DNA of 22,713 nt from Candidatus Scatomorpha stercorigallinarum (GTDB lineage Bacteria > Bacillota_A > Clostridia > Oscillospirales > Oscillospiraceae). The position numbers and the translations under genes are program-made. The stretch is from the NCBI GenBank assembly GCA_018713375.1, contig DVOV01000018.1:1-22713 (forward strand). Direction: 5' to 3'. Position 1 is the first letter of the stretch. The number at the start of each line of letters is the position of its first letter. Of the stretch, positions 6,590 to 14,062 are shown in pieces. The notes under the pieces are model-generated. The model ran no database searches. It was not told where the DNA came from and saw only the letters and a program-made list of their open reading frames with translations.

Positions 6590-6655
6590 ATTACGACCTC
6601 GATCAGAGATACAAAAGCGCGGCGGCCCGGCCGCCCGCATGTCTGGGGACTGCTT

Positions 6656-7537
6656 ATGGACAGTATTCTTAACGCACTATCCAATGGATGGAACTACCTG
6701 CTCACGATGAGGGCGTCGGACATCGCCGACGTGCTCATCGTGGCGGCGCTTATCTACTGGCTGATCGGCGTCATCCGGCGGACGAACACCTATCGCGTGG
6801 CGACAGGCATCGTCATACTGCTGCTGGTGATGTGGATCTCCGGGCTGCTGCGCCTGACAATGATACATTCGCTTTTGCAGCGGACGCTGGAGATGGGACT
6901 TATCGCCCTGGTGGTGCTGTTCCAGCCGGAACTGCGCCGCATTTTGGAGCGGCTGGGCAGCGGGCGATTCATGAACCTGGGCACGGCCGTGCCCACGAGC
7001 TCGGAGTCCGTCATCGCGCAGACCGTGCTCGCCTGCACGGACATGGCGAGCACCAAGACGGGCGCGCTCATCGTGTTCGAGCGCACGACGCTGCTCAACG
7101 ACCAGATGGGCACCGGCACCATCGTCAACGCCGACGTCACGAGCGAGCTGCTGCGCAACATCTTTTTCGTCAAGGCCCCGTTGCACGATGGCGCGGTCAT
7201 CATCCGCGAGGGGCGCATCGCCGCCGCCGGCTGCATGCTGCCGCTGACGCAGAACGCCAACCTCAGCAGCGACCTCGGCATGCGCCACCGCGCCGGCATC
7301 GGCATGAGCGAGCACTCCGACGCCGTGGTCGTCATCGTCTCCGAGGAGACGGGCTCCATCTCCGTCGCCATCGACGGGATGCTCAAGCGGCACCTCTCCG
7401 CGGACACCTTTGAGAAGATACTCCGGGCGGAGCTGATGCCCGACGAGGACGAGGCGAACAGCCGCGGCATCGTGGGGATGATAAACTCCGTCAAGGGCCT
7501 GCTGGTGAGAAAAAATGACAAGAAAACGAAAGAATAA
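6656..7537 (+). CDS. cdaA: Diadenylate cyclase CdaA
   Basis: CdaA (293 residues) is the membrane-bound cyclase that condenses two ATP to c-di-AMP, the second messenger controlling potassium and osmolyte transport and cell-wall homeostasis in Firmicutes. Three N-terminal membrane helices lie at about 23-40, 47-65 and 79-90. The DAC domain follows, with the catalytic DGA at 178-180 (LHDGAVII) and RHR at 210-212 (MRHRAGIG). Both motifs are intact. I chose the ATG at 6656 because the longer in-frame reading starts at 6578, inside the promoter and before the predicted transcription start. The Shine-Dalgarno GGGGA (6645-6649) is weak. The 3' end overlaps cdaR by 23 bases, tying the enzyme to its regulator, as in other Firmicutes. 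GlmM, often third in that operon, is absent here. Confidence 0.95.
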   Translation: MDSILNALSNGWNYLLTMRASDIADVLIVAALIYWLIGVIRRTNTYRVATGIVILLLVMWISGLLRLTMIHSLLQRTLEMGLIALVVLFQPELRRILERLGSGRFMNLGTAVPTSSESVIAQTVLACTDMASTKTGALIVFERTTLLNDQMGTGTIVNADVTSELLRNIFFVKAPLHDGAVIIREGRIAAAGCMLPLTQNANLSSDLGMRHRAGIGMSEHSDAVVVIVSEETGSISVAIDGMLKRHLSADTFEKILRAELMPDEDEANSRGIVGMINSVKGLLVRKNDKKTKE

Positions 7538-8765
7538 GCTGCTCGACAACCGCATATTCTGGCTCGTCGTTTCGCTCATCGCCTCGCTGCTCATCTGGAT
7601 GTACCTCACGGGCACCCAGCAGGAGGAGATAGAAGTGGAACTGAACGGCGTGCAGGTCGTCTTTGAGGGCGAGGACGTGCTGCAGGACACGCGCGAGTAC
7701 ATCATCGCCAATGTGGACAACTATTTCGTGGACGTGACCATCCGCGGCACGAGGGTGAACATCGGCTCGCTCTCCGCTTCGGACGTGCAGGCCGTCATCG
7801 ACGTTTCCGGCATCTCCAAGACTGGATACAACAGCCGCACGTACACGCTGCGCTATCCTGACCGGGTGGACCCCAACGCCGTGACGCTCGTCAGCGCCGA
7901 GCCGGCGACCATCGGCTTTGACGTGACGCGCATGACCACCAAGGCCATACCCGTGGACTGCGAGTTCACCGGCAGCACGGCCGAGGGCTATATCTACGAC
8001 GGCATCGAATGGGAGCCCACCACGGTGCGCGTCTCCGGCACGGAGAGCCAGCTGGCCAACGTGGCCTCCGCCTATGTGGAGATCGCCTATATGGACATGG
8101 ACGCCTCCCGCACAGTGGACGTGCCCTACACGCTGCTGGACAGCGAGGGCAACCCCGTCAGCACCGACGGGCTGGAGCTGGAGACCGATACCATCTCCGT
8201 CACGGTCAACATCAACATGACCAAGCAGGTGCCGCTGACCATTTCCGCGAACTACGGCGCGGGCGCCACGGAGGAGAACACCAGCGTCACCGTCGACCCG
8301 GCGAATATCATGATATCCGGCGACGCCAGCGTGGTGGAGGGCATCAATGCCATCACTGTGGCCACTATCGACACCACCAGCTTCTCCGCCTCGCTCACGG
8401 ACGAGTTTGACATCATACTGCCGGACGGCGTGGAGAACCTGACGGGCACTACAACCGCGGAAGTGACCGTGGAGGTGCTGAATATGGAGACACAGAGCTT
8501 CACTGTCAGCAATATCAGCTACAGCGGGCTGCCGGAGGGCTATTCGGCGGAAGTCATCACACAGAGCCTGCCGGTGACTATACGCGGCTCGGCCGAGGAC
8601 CTGGCGTCCATCAGGGCCGAAAACCTCAGTGCCGTGGCCGACCTGTCCGAGATCTCGCAGACGGGCGACATGACCGTCAACGTGCGCATCCGGGTGGACG
8701 GCTTCCCCAACACGGGCGCCATCGGCACATACCAGATCGCCATCAGCGTATCCAGAGGAGGATAA
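7515..8765 (+). CDS. cdaR: CdaA regulatory protein CdaR (YbbR-domain protein)
   Basis: This 416-residue protein has a basic N-terminus, one membrane anchor at about residues 14-31 (IFWLVVSLIASLLIWMYL), and then an extracytoplasmic region of YbbR-type repeats. I can place four repeat units, at roughly 33-130, 133-217, 218-310 and 311-413; recurring patterns are V-x-V-x-G (VTIRGT, VRVSGT, IMISGD, VTIRGS) and ends such as TISVTVNI. In Bacillus, Listeria and Staphylococcus, CdaR/YbbR binds the membrane part of CdaA and tunes c-di-AMP production. The start overlaps the end of cdaA by 23 bases, so ribosomes probably reinitiate. The boundaries of the repeats are by eye and may be off by ten residues. 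The terminal stop is followed by the strong site AGAGGAGG, which overlaps the final codons and serves the next gene. Confidence 0.92.
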   Translation: MTRKRKNKLLDNRIFWLVVSLIASLLIWMYLTGTQQEEIEVELNGVQVVFEGEDVLQDTREYIIANVDNYFVDVTIRGTRVNIGSLSASDVQAVIDVSGISKTGYNSRTYTLRYPDRVDPNAVTLVSAEPATIGFDVTRMTTKAIPVDCEFTGSTAEGYIYDGIEWEPTTVRVSGTESQLANVASAYVEIAYMDMDASRTVDVPYTLLDSEGNPVSTDGLELETDTISVTVNINMTKQVPLTISANYGAGATEENTSVTVDPANIMISGDASVVEGINAITVATIDTTSFSASLTDEFDIILPDGVENLTGTTTAEVTVEVLNMETQSFTVSNISYSGLPEGYSAEVITQSLPVTIRGSAEDLASIRAENLSAVADLSEISQTGDMTVNVRIRVDGFPNTGAIGTYQIAISVSRGG

Positions 8766-8767
8766 AA

Positions 8768-9193
8768 GTGACTCAATACGCGATAATCAAGAAACTCACG
8801 GGCCCGGATACGGCCGAGGCCGAGGTGCTGCGCGGCACCGCCTGCGGCGGCGACTGCGGGAGCTGCGAGAGCTGCCACTACGCGTCCAAGCTGCGCGTGG
8901 AGGTGAAAAATGAGCTCGGCGCCATGCCCGGCGACAGGGTGGAGATCGAGACGCAGACCTCGCGCGTCCTGGGCGCAGCCGTGCTCGTATATGTGGTGCC
9001 CTTCGTGCTGTTTTTCATCGGCTATGCCATCGCCGCGGCGATGGACCTGGCGGAAGGGCCGGCTATCGCCATCAGCTTCGTTTTCTTCGCGGCGGGTTTC
9101 CTGTTCGCCGCGCTGTTCTCCCGCAGGAAGAGCAGCAAGCCCATCACCTATGAGGTGCGGGACATCATCACGAGCGGGGCGGAAACGGTATGA
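8768..9193 (+). CDS. RseC/SoxR-reducing family membrane protein
   Basis: This 141-residue protein resembles the RseC/SoxR_red family: a short N-terminal cytoplasmic domain with a cysteine cluster, then two membrane helices. The cysteines C26, C30, C33 and C36 (CGGDCGSCESC) could bind an Fe-S cluster or metal. The helices are at about 69-91 and 96-116, and a short basic tail follows. In Proteobacteria, RseC modulates the sigma-E anti-sigma complex and is linked to Rnf-dependent SoxR reduction. Neither partner is visible here, so the function in this organism is unknown. GTG at 8768 is the start, supported by AGAGGAGG at 8754-8761, six bases away. The gene begins two bases after cdaR and overlaps yicC by four bases (ATGA), so it is part of the cdaA-rpoZ transcript. 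Confidence 0.82.
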   Translation: MTQYAIIKKLTGPDTAEAEVLRGTACGGDCGSCESCHYASKLRVEVKNELGAMPGDRVEIETQTSRVLGAAVLVYVVPFVLFFIGYAIAAAMDLAEGPAIAISFVFFAAGFLFAALFSRRKSSKPITYEVRDIITSGAETV

Positions 9194-10068
9194 TCAGGAG
9201 CATGACCGGCTATGGCGCGGCCAAGGGCATGGCCGCGGGGCTCTCCGTGACGGTGGAGCTCAAGAGCGTGAACAACCGCTACCTGGACGTATCCGTCAAG
9301 TTGCCGCGCGGGCTGCTGAGCGCGGAGGACGCGCTGAAGGCCGCTGTGGGGCGGCATACGACCCGCGGCAAGGTGGACATGTTCGTCACGGTGGACGCCG
9401 CCGAGTCCGACGACATGGAGGTGCGCGTGAACGAGCCGCTGCTGCGCGGGTATATCGACGCGCTGCGCTCGGCGGGGGAGAAATTCGGCCTGGTGGACGA
9501 CATGACGCTGATGGGCGTCTGCCGCCTGCCGGAAGTGCTGAGCGTCGCCCGCCGGGAAGTGGATGCCGAGGAGCTGGCCGCCGGGCTGGTGGAGATCGCC
9601 GAGCGCGCGCTCACTGAGTACGACGCCATGCGCGAGCGCGAGGGCGCCAGGCTGCGCGAGGACGTGCTCGCCCGCATCGCTTACATCGGCGAGCTGACGG
9701 GCGCCGTTGAAGCGCGCGCGCCGGAGACGGTCGCGGAATACCGCGCCCGCCTGGAGCAGAAGCTGCGCGAGGTGCTCGCTGACCGCACGGTGGACGAGGC
9801 TCGCATACTCACCGAGTGCGCCATCTTCGCCGACCGCGTGGCCGTGGACGAGGAGACCGTGCGTTTGCGTAGCCATCTCGACCAGCTGACCGCGCTGGTG
9901 AACGGCGAATCGCCCGTGGGGCGCAAGATGGACTTCCTGATACAGGAGCTCAACCGCGAATCGAACACCATCGGCTCCAAGTGCCAGAGCGCGGATATCG
10001 CCCGCGTGGTGGTGGACCTGAAGAGCGAGATCGAAAAGATACGCGAGCAGATACAGAACGTGGAGTGA
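9190..10068 (+). CDS. yicC: YicC family endoribonuclease
   Basis: This 292-residue member of the YicC/YloC family begins with the hallmark MIRSMTGYG and contains the conserved SVNNRYLDVSVKLPR. The C-terminal DUF1732 block carries KMDFLIQELNRESNTIGSK followed by the final helix. Residues roughly 150-230 are helical and charge-rich, probably coiled coil, consistent with the oligomeric toroid known for the family. E. coli YicC and its Bacillus homologue act as RNA endonucleases. The ATG overlaps the preceding stop (ATGA). Position ahead of remA and gmk matches Bacillus subtilis (yloC-remA-gmk-rpoZ), where the block is conserved. All motifs are intact; the RNA targets in this organism cannot be inferred. 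Confidence 0.95.
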   Translation: MIRSMTGYGAAKGMAAGLSVTVELKSVNNRYLDVSVKLPRGLLSAEDALKAAVGRHTTRGKVDMFVTVDAAESDDMEVRVNEPLLRGYIDALRSAGEKFGLVDDMTLMGVCRLPEVLSVARREVDAEELAAGLVEIAERALTEYDAMREREGARLREDVLARIAYIGELTGAVEARAPETVAEYRARLEQKLREVLADRTVDEARILTECAIFADRVAVDEETVRLRSHLDQLTALVNGESPVGRKMDFLIQELNRESNTIGSKCQSADIARVVVDLKSEIEKIREQIQNVE

Positions 10069-10072
10069 GGGC

Positions 10073-10342
10073 ATGAAGCTCATAAACATCGGCTTTGGCA
10101 GCCTGATCGCCGACGGGCGGCTCGTTTCCGTCCTTTCACCGGACTCCGCGCCCGTGAAGCGTATGATACAGGACACGCGCGAACGCGGGCTGCTCGTGGA
10201 CGCGAGCTATGGCCGGCGCACGCGGTCGGTCATCTTCACCGACTGCGGGTATGTATTCCTCTCCGCGCTGACGCCGGAGGCCATCGCGGCCAGGGCGGAG
10301 GGCGCGGCAGACTGGGGAGGCGAAGAAGATGCAGACACATGA
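10073..10342 (+). CDS. remA: RemA family DNA-binding regulator (DUF370)
   Basis: This 89-residue protein is a RemA/DUF370 homologue. In Bacillus subtilis RemA is a DNA-binding oligomer that activates biofilm-matrix and osmoprotection genes. Recognisable segments are MKLINIGFGSLI at the start, SPDSAPVKRMIQDTRERG in the middle, and DASYGRRTRSVIFTD, in which the Arg-rich loop matches the DNA-contacting region. The C-terminal extension ends EEDADT, longer than the core. It begins four bases after yicC and overlaps gmk by 14 bases. Whether this organism makes a RemA-controlled matrix is unknown; the gene is widespread in Clostridia that lack the Bacillus matrix operons. Confidence 0.92.
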   Translation: MKLINIGFGSLIADGRLVSVLSPDSAPVKRMIQDTRERGLLVDASYGRRTRSVIFTDCGYVFLSALTPEAIAARAEGAADWGGEEDADT

Positions 10343-10943
10343 CAAAGGGCGGCTGATCGTCATATCCGGCCCCTCCGGGACGGGCAAGGGCACGGTGATA
10401 GGCAAGCTGCGCGAGCTGAGGGGCGACGTCTGCCTCTCCGTTTCCGTCACCACGCGCGCGCCGCGGCCGGGCGAGGTGGACGGGCGCGACTATTTCTTCG
10501 TCACGCGGGAAGAATTCTCACAAAAGGTGGCGGAGGGCGCGCTGCTCGAGCACGCCGAGTTCGTCGGCAACTGCTACGGCACGCCGCGCGAATATGTCGA
10601 GCGGAAGCTCGACCAGGGCGTGAGCGTGATACTGGAGATCGACGTGCAGGGCGCGGAGCAGGTGGCCAGGAGCTGCCCGGACGCCGTTTCCATCTTCATC
10701 CTGCCGCCTTCCGGCACGGAGCTGGAGCGGCGGCTGCGCGGCCGGCACACGGACAGCGAGGAGAAGATACGCTCCCGCCTGCTGGAGGCCAAGCGCGAGT
10801 GCGCCCAGGCCGGGAAATACGGATACATCGTCGTCAACGACAGCGCGGACGCCGCCGCGCGTGAGATCGACGCCATTATCACCGCCGAGAAATGCAGATC
10901 GGCATTAAGAATAAATCTTGTTACAGAGGTGCTCATATCATGA
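10329..10943 (+). CDS. gmk: Guanylate kinase
   Basis: Guanylate kinase (204 residues, usual length) phosphorylates GMP to GDP using ATP. The P-loop is GPSGTGKGT at 14-22. The GMP-binding region shows TTRAPRPGEVDGRDYFFV (41-58) and YGTPREYV (83-90), and the strand ILEIDVQGA (101-109) is conserved. GGGGAGG at 10314-10320 supports the ATG at 10329, eight bases away. The start overlaps remA by 14 bases and the stop overlaps rpoZ by four (ATGA). The last 15 codons are unusually AT-rich (AGA, TTA, ATA, AAT, ACA) for this window; I looked for a promoter there and found none that is convincing. In Firmicutes, GMP kinase is a target of (p)ppGpp inhibition, which is family knowledge and is not visible here. 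Confidence 0.96.
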   Translation: MQTHDKGRLIVISGPSGTGKGTVIGKLRELRGDVCLSVSVTTRAPRPGEVDGRDYFFVTREEFSQKVAEGALLEHAEFVGNCYGTPREYVERKLDQGVSVILEIDVQGAEQVARSCPDAVSIFILPPSGTELERRLRGRHTDSEEKIRSRLLEAKRECAQAGKYGYIVVNDSADAAAREIDAIITAEKCRSALRINLVTEVLIS

Positions 10944-11206
10944 TGCTCTATCCCCCGATGGCAGAACTGGTGAATAAGGTAGGCAGCCGTTACCTGCTGG
11001 TGAACCTGGTCGCCCGCCGCGCGCGCAACATCGCCCTCAAGGCCGAAGAGGAGGGCGACGTGCTCGAGCGCAAGCCCATCTCCATCGCCATTGACGAGGT
11101 GTACACCGGCAAGCTGAAGGTCAAGGAGGACGGCGGCGACGAGCCGGAGGCCGAGGAAGCGGCCGCGGACGTCCCCGAGAGCGGGGAGCCCGCCGCCGAG
11201 GAGTGA
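10940..11206 (+). CDS. rpoZ: RNA polymerase omega subunit
   Basis: Omega (88 residues) helps assemble RNA polymerase by latching the beta-prime C-terminus. The core is visible as MAELVNKVGSRYLLVNLVARRARNIA, with the conserved RY-L and ARRAR residues, followed by EEGDVLERKPISIAIDEVYTGKL. The last 25 or so residues are an acidic Glu/Ala-rich tail. I chose the ATG at 10940 because it overlaps the gmk stop (ATGA) and follows AGAGGTG at 10924-10930. The next codon, at 10943, is also ATG and cannot be excluded. A longer reading from 10892 runs through gmk and is rejected. In Bacillus subtilis coaBC follows rpoZ; here the next gene is priA after a 65-base gap with a hairpin. Confidence 0.93.
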   Translation: MMLYPPMAELVNKVGSRYLLVNLVARRARNIALKAEEEGDVLERKPISIAIDEVYTGKLKVKEDGGDEPEAEEAAADVPESGEPAAEE

Positions 11207-11219
11207 ACATCGCTCCGCC

Positions 11220-11260
11220 CTGCGGGGAAGCGCGTTGGCGCCGCCCCGCAGACGCTTTTT
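11220..11260 (+). terminator. Possible terminator or attenuator between rpoZ and priA
   Basis: CTGCGGGG (11220-11227) and CCCCGCAG (11244-11251) form a perfect 8-bp stem. The 16-base loop can fold a smaller GCGC/GCGC helix. Five T follow at 11256-11260 after a 4-base gap. The gap and short T-run suggest partial termination. No promoter is visible before priA, so read-through is probably needed. Confidence 0.55.
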
Positions 11261-11271
11261 GAGAGGACTAC

Positions 11272-13530
11272 ATGGCTGATAACACTATCGCAAGGATAGC
11301 CGTGGCCGGGGTGCCCTTCCAGCTGGACAGACTGTATGATTACACGGTACCTGCCGGGCTGGCGGAGGGCATGGCGCCGGGCGTGCGCGTGACGGTGCCC
11401 TTCGGGCGGGCCAACCGGCCCACGGAGGGCGTGGTGCTTGCCCTGGCGGCGGACAGCAGCTTCGGCAAGAAGCTCAAGCCCGTCTCCGCCGTGCTGGATG
11501 CGGAGCCGCTGCTGACGGCGGAGCAGATAAAGCTTGCCGTATGGATGCGCGAGCGCTTTTTCTGCACGGTACACGAGGCCGTGCGCGCCATGCTGCCCGC
11601 CGGGCTCTGGTTCCGCGAGGACGGCAAGCGGCGGGTGGGCGACAGATATGTAGAGCTGGCGCGACTGGCCGTCCCCGCCGAGGAGGCTATGGAGGCCGCC
11701 GGGCAACGGCGGCGCAAGGCGCCCCATCAGGCGGAACTGCTGCGCACGCTCTGCGCCGTGGGGCAGGCCTCCGTGGCGGAGCTGCGCGAATTCACCGGCG
11801 CGCCCAGGCAGTCCTTCAAGGCGCTGGTGGACGCCGGGTTCATAGAGACTGAGAACGTGCAGGTGTTCCGCCGCCCGGAGCGGGCCGTGAGCGCAGAGCG
11901 CTCCCCGCTGCCGGAACTGACGGAGGAACAGCGGCGGGCATATGAGGGCATACTGGCCCTGACGGAAGGGCGGAAGGCCGGCGCGGCGCTGCTGTTCGGC
12001 GTCACGGGCAGCGGCAAGACCACGGTGTATATACGCCTCATCGCCGAGCTGCTCTCGCGCGGGCGCGGCTCGCTGCTGCTGGTGCCGGAGATCGCCCTCA
12101 CGCCGCAGATGCTGCGCACATTCACCGCCTATTTCGGCGACGACATCGCCGTGCTGCACAGCAGCCTATCCGCCGGGGAGCGCTGCGACGAGTGGCGCAG
12201 GCTGAAAAACGGCGAAGCCCGCGTGGCCATCGGCACGCGCAGCGCCGTGTTCGCGCCGGTGAAGGACCTGGGCCTCATCATCATCGACGAGGAGCAGGAG
12301 GACACCTATAAGTCCGAGAACGCGCCGCGCTATCACGCGCGGGACGTGGCCAAGTACCGCTGCGCGCAGAGCGGGGCGCTGCTGCTGCTCGGCTCCGCCA
12401 CGCCGGACGTGGAGAGCCGCTATTTTGCCGCGCAGGGGCGCTACAGCTACTTCGCATTGCCGGGGCGCTACAACAACATGTCCCTGCCGGACGTGGAGAT
12501 CGTGGACATGAAGCGCGAGCTGCGCCGCGGGAACGGGGGGAGCGTGAGCGAACGCCTGCGCGCCGAGCTGGAGGCCAACCTTGAGCGCGGCGAGCAGAGC
12601 ATCCTCTTCCTCAACCGGCGCGGGGCGAACAGGCTCATCACCTGCGTGGACTGCGGCTATACCTACCGCTGCCCGAATTGCAGCGTCAGCCTGACCTATC
12701 ACAGCTATGGGCGCAAGCTGATGTGCCATCAGTGCGGCTTCACGCGGCGGCCGGATGAGCGCTGCCCGGAGTGCGGCGGGCGATTGAGCTACGTCGGCAC
12801 AGGTACGCAGAAGCTGGAGGAGGAGCTCGCAGAGCTGTTTCCCGGCGTGGGTGTGCTGCGGATGGACGCCGACACCGTCTCCGCCGCCGGCGGGCATGAC
12901 GCGCTGCTGGACAAGTTCGCCGCCGAGCGCATACCGGTCATGATCGGCACGCAGATGGTGACCAAGGGGCTGAATTTTGAGAACGTCACGCTGGTGGGTG
13001 TCATCTCCGCCGACCAGAGCCTCTATGCCGGCGACTTCCGCGCCGCGGAGCGGACGTTTTCGCTGATAACCCAGGTCGTGGGGCGCTCAGGGCGCTTTGA
13101 GCGGCCGGGACGGGCCATCATACAGACTTATACGCCGGAAAACCAGGTGATACGCCAGGCGGCGGCGCAGGATTACGAGAGCTTTTACGCCTCCGAGATC
13201 GAGCTGCGGCGAGTGCAGCAGAGCCCGCCGTTCACCGAACTGCTGGCCGTCACCATGTCCGGCGCCGACGAGGCGCAGGTGCTCAAGTGCGCCTCGCGCG
13301 TGCGCGCGGAGCTCGTGGCCGCGTCGTCCGCTGCGGAGGGGGCGCGCGTGCTGGGGCCGGCGCCGCTGAGCATACTCAAAGTCAATAACAAGTACAGATA
13401 CCGCGTCACGCTCTGCGCCGCGCCCGGCAGCGGGCTGCGGCGGGCGGTGGCGGATATGATCGTCCGCCTGGCGGCGGAAAAGGAGTTCAGGGACGTGTCC
13501 ATTTATGCGGACACCAACCCGCTGGACTGA
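11272..13530 (+). CDS. priA: Primosomal protein N' (replication restart helicase PriA)
   Basis: PriA (752 residues) recognises collapsed replication forks and reloads the replicative helicase. The N-terminal 3' DNA-binding domain spans about 1-105, followed by a winged-helix region. The helicase core has Walker A GVTGSGKTT (243-251), Walker B DEEQ (339-342), and motifs such as LGSATP and IGTQMVTKGLNF. Two zinc sites are formed by four CxxC pairs between C458 and C501. Family members often have DEEH at Walker B; here the last residue is Gln, a variant I believe is common in Clostridia, and the acidic residues are intact. The ATG at 11272 follows AGAGGA at 11262-11267. It heads the run priA-def-fmt-rsmB-rlmN-prpC-prkC-rsgA, the same order as Bacillus subtilis minus coaBC. 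Confidence 0.96.
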   Translation: MADNTIARIAVAGVPFQLDRLYDYTVPAGLAEGMAPGVRVTVPFGRANRPTEGVVLALAADSSFGKKLKPVSAVLDAEPLLTAEQIKLAVWMRERFFCTVHEAVRAMLPAGLWFREDGKRRVGDRYVELARLAVPAEEAMEAAGQRRRKAPHQAELLRTLCAVGQASVAELREFTGAPRQSFKALVDAGFIETENVQVFRRPERAVSAERSPLPELTEEQRRAYEGILALTEGRKAGAALLFGVTGSGKTTVYIRLIAELLSRGRGSLLLVPEIALTPQMLRTFTAYFGDDIAVLHSSLSAGERCDEWRRLKNGEARVAIGTRSAVFAPVKDLGLIIIDEEQEDTYKSENAPRYHARDVAKYRCAQSGALLLLGSATPDVESRYFAAQGRYSYFALPGRYNNMSLPDVEIVDMKRELRRGNGGSVSERLRAELEANLERGEQSILFLNRRGANRLITCVDCGYTYRCPNCSVSLTYHSYGRKLMCHQCGFTRRPDERCPECGGRLSYVGTGTQKLEEELAELFPGVGVLRMDADTVSAAGGHDALLDKFAAERIPVMIGTQMVTKGLNFENVTLVGVISADQSLYAGDFRAAERTFSLITQVVGRSGRFERPGRAIIQTYTPENQVIRQAAAQDYESFYASEIELRRVQQSPPFTELLAVTMSGADEAQVLKCASRVRAELVAASSAAEGARVLGPAPLSILKVNNKYRYRVTLCAAPGSGLRRAVADMIVRLAAEKEFRDVSIYADTNPLD

Positions 13531-13546
13531 CCAGGGAGGAATACAC

Positions 13547-14062
13547 ATGGCTACAAGAAGGATACTGCCGAACGTGGAGCCTGCGCTGCACAAGAAGTGC
13601 CGCACGGTGACGAACTTTGACGCGCGGCTGCACACGCTGCTCGACGACATGCGCGAGACCTTGATGCAGGCCGACGGCGTGGGCCTGGCGGCGCCCCAGG
13701 TGGGCGTACTGCGCAGGGCCATCGTGGTGCTGGAGACGAACGTCCCCGAAGGCGAGGAGCCGAAGATGCTCGAGCTCATCAACCCGGAGATCGTGGAGCG
13801 CTCCGGCGAGCAGTACGGGCCGGAAGGCTGCCTGTCGCTGCCCGGGCGCTGGGGACTCGTCAGCCGCCCGATGGAAGTGCGCGTGAAGGCGCAGGACCGC
13901 GACGGCAATGAGATCGAGCTGCACGGCACGGGCCTGACGGCGCGCTGCTACTGCCACGAGATCGACCACCTGAACGGCGTGGTGTTCACGGATGTGGCCG
14001 AGCGGATGGTCACCGAGGAGGAGCTGGAGAGCGGCTCCTGGCGGGAGGATAAGGAGGAATGA
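13547..14062 (+). CDS. def: Peptide deformylase
   Basis: Peptide deformylase (171 residues) removes the formyl group from the N-terminal methionine of nascent proteins. All three metalloprotease motifs are present: GVGLAAPQVG (44-53), EGCLSLPG (93-100, metal ligand C95) and HEIDH (137-141, two His ligands and the catalytic Glu). The start is the ATG at 13547 behind AGGGAGGA (13533-13540); an in-frame ATG at 13505 lies inside priA and lacks a good site. The N-terminus contains PALHKKCRTVTNFD, the usual P-x-L-x-x-x-x-x-x-V block. The gene ends in ATGA shared with fmt, the enzyme that adds the formyl group this one removes, so opposing activities are co-translated. Confidence 0.96.
   Translation: MATRRILPNVEPALHKKCRTVTNFDARLHTLLDDMRETLMQADGVGLAAPQVGVLRRAIVVLETNVPEGEEPKMLELINPEIVERSGEQYGPEGCLSLPGRWGLVSRPMEVRVKAQDRDGNEIELHGTGLTARCYCHEIDHLNGVVFTDVAERMVTEEELESGSWREDKEE

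Noticed and set aside
6578..6655. Upstream GTG start extending cdaA by 26 residues
   Set aside because: It overlaps the -10 region, so it could not be on the transcript from that promoter.
10885..10940. AT-rich end of gmk as a promoter for rpoZ
   Set aside because: Base composition resembles the islands in ispH and rlmN, but no hexamer pair with 16-18 base spacing matches more than about three positions of the -10.
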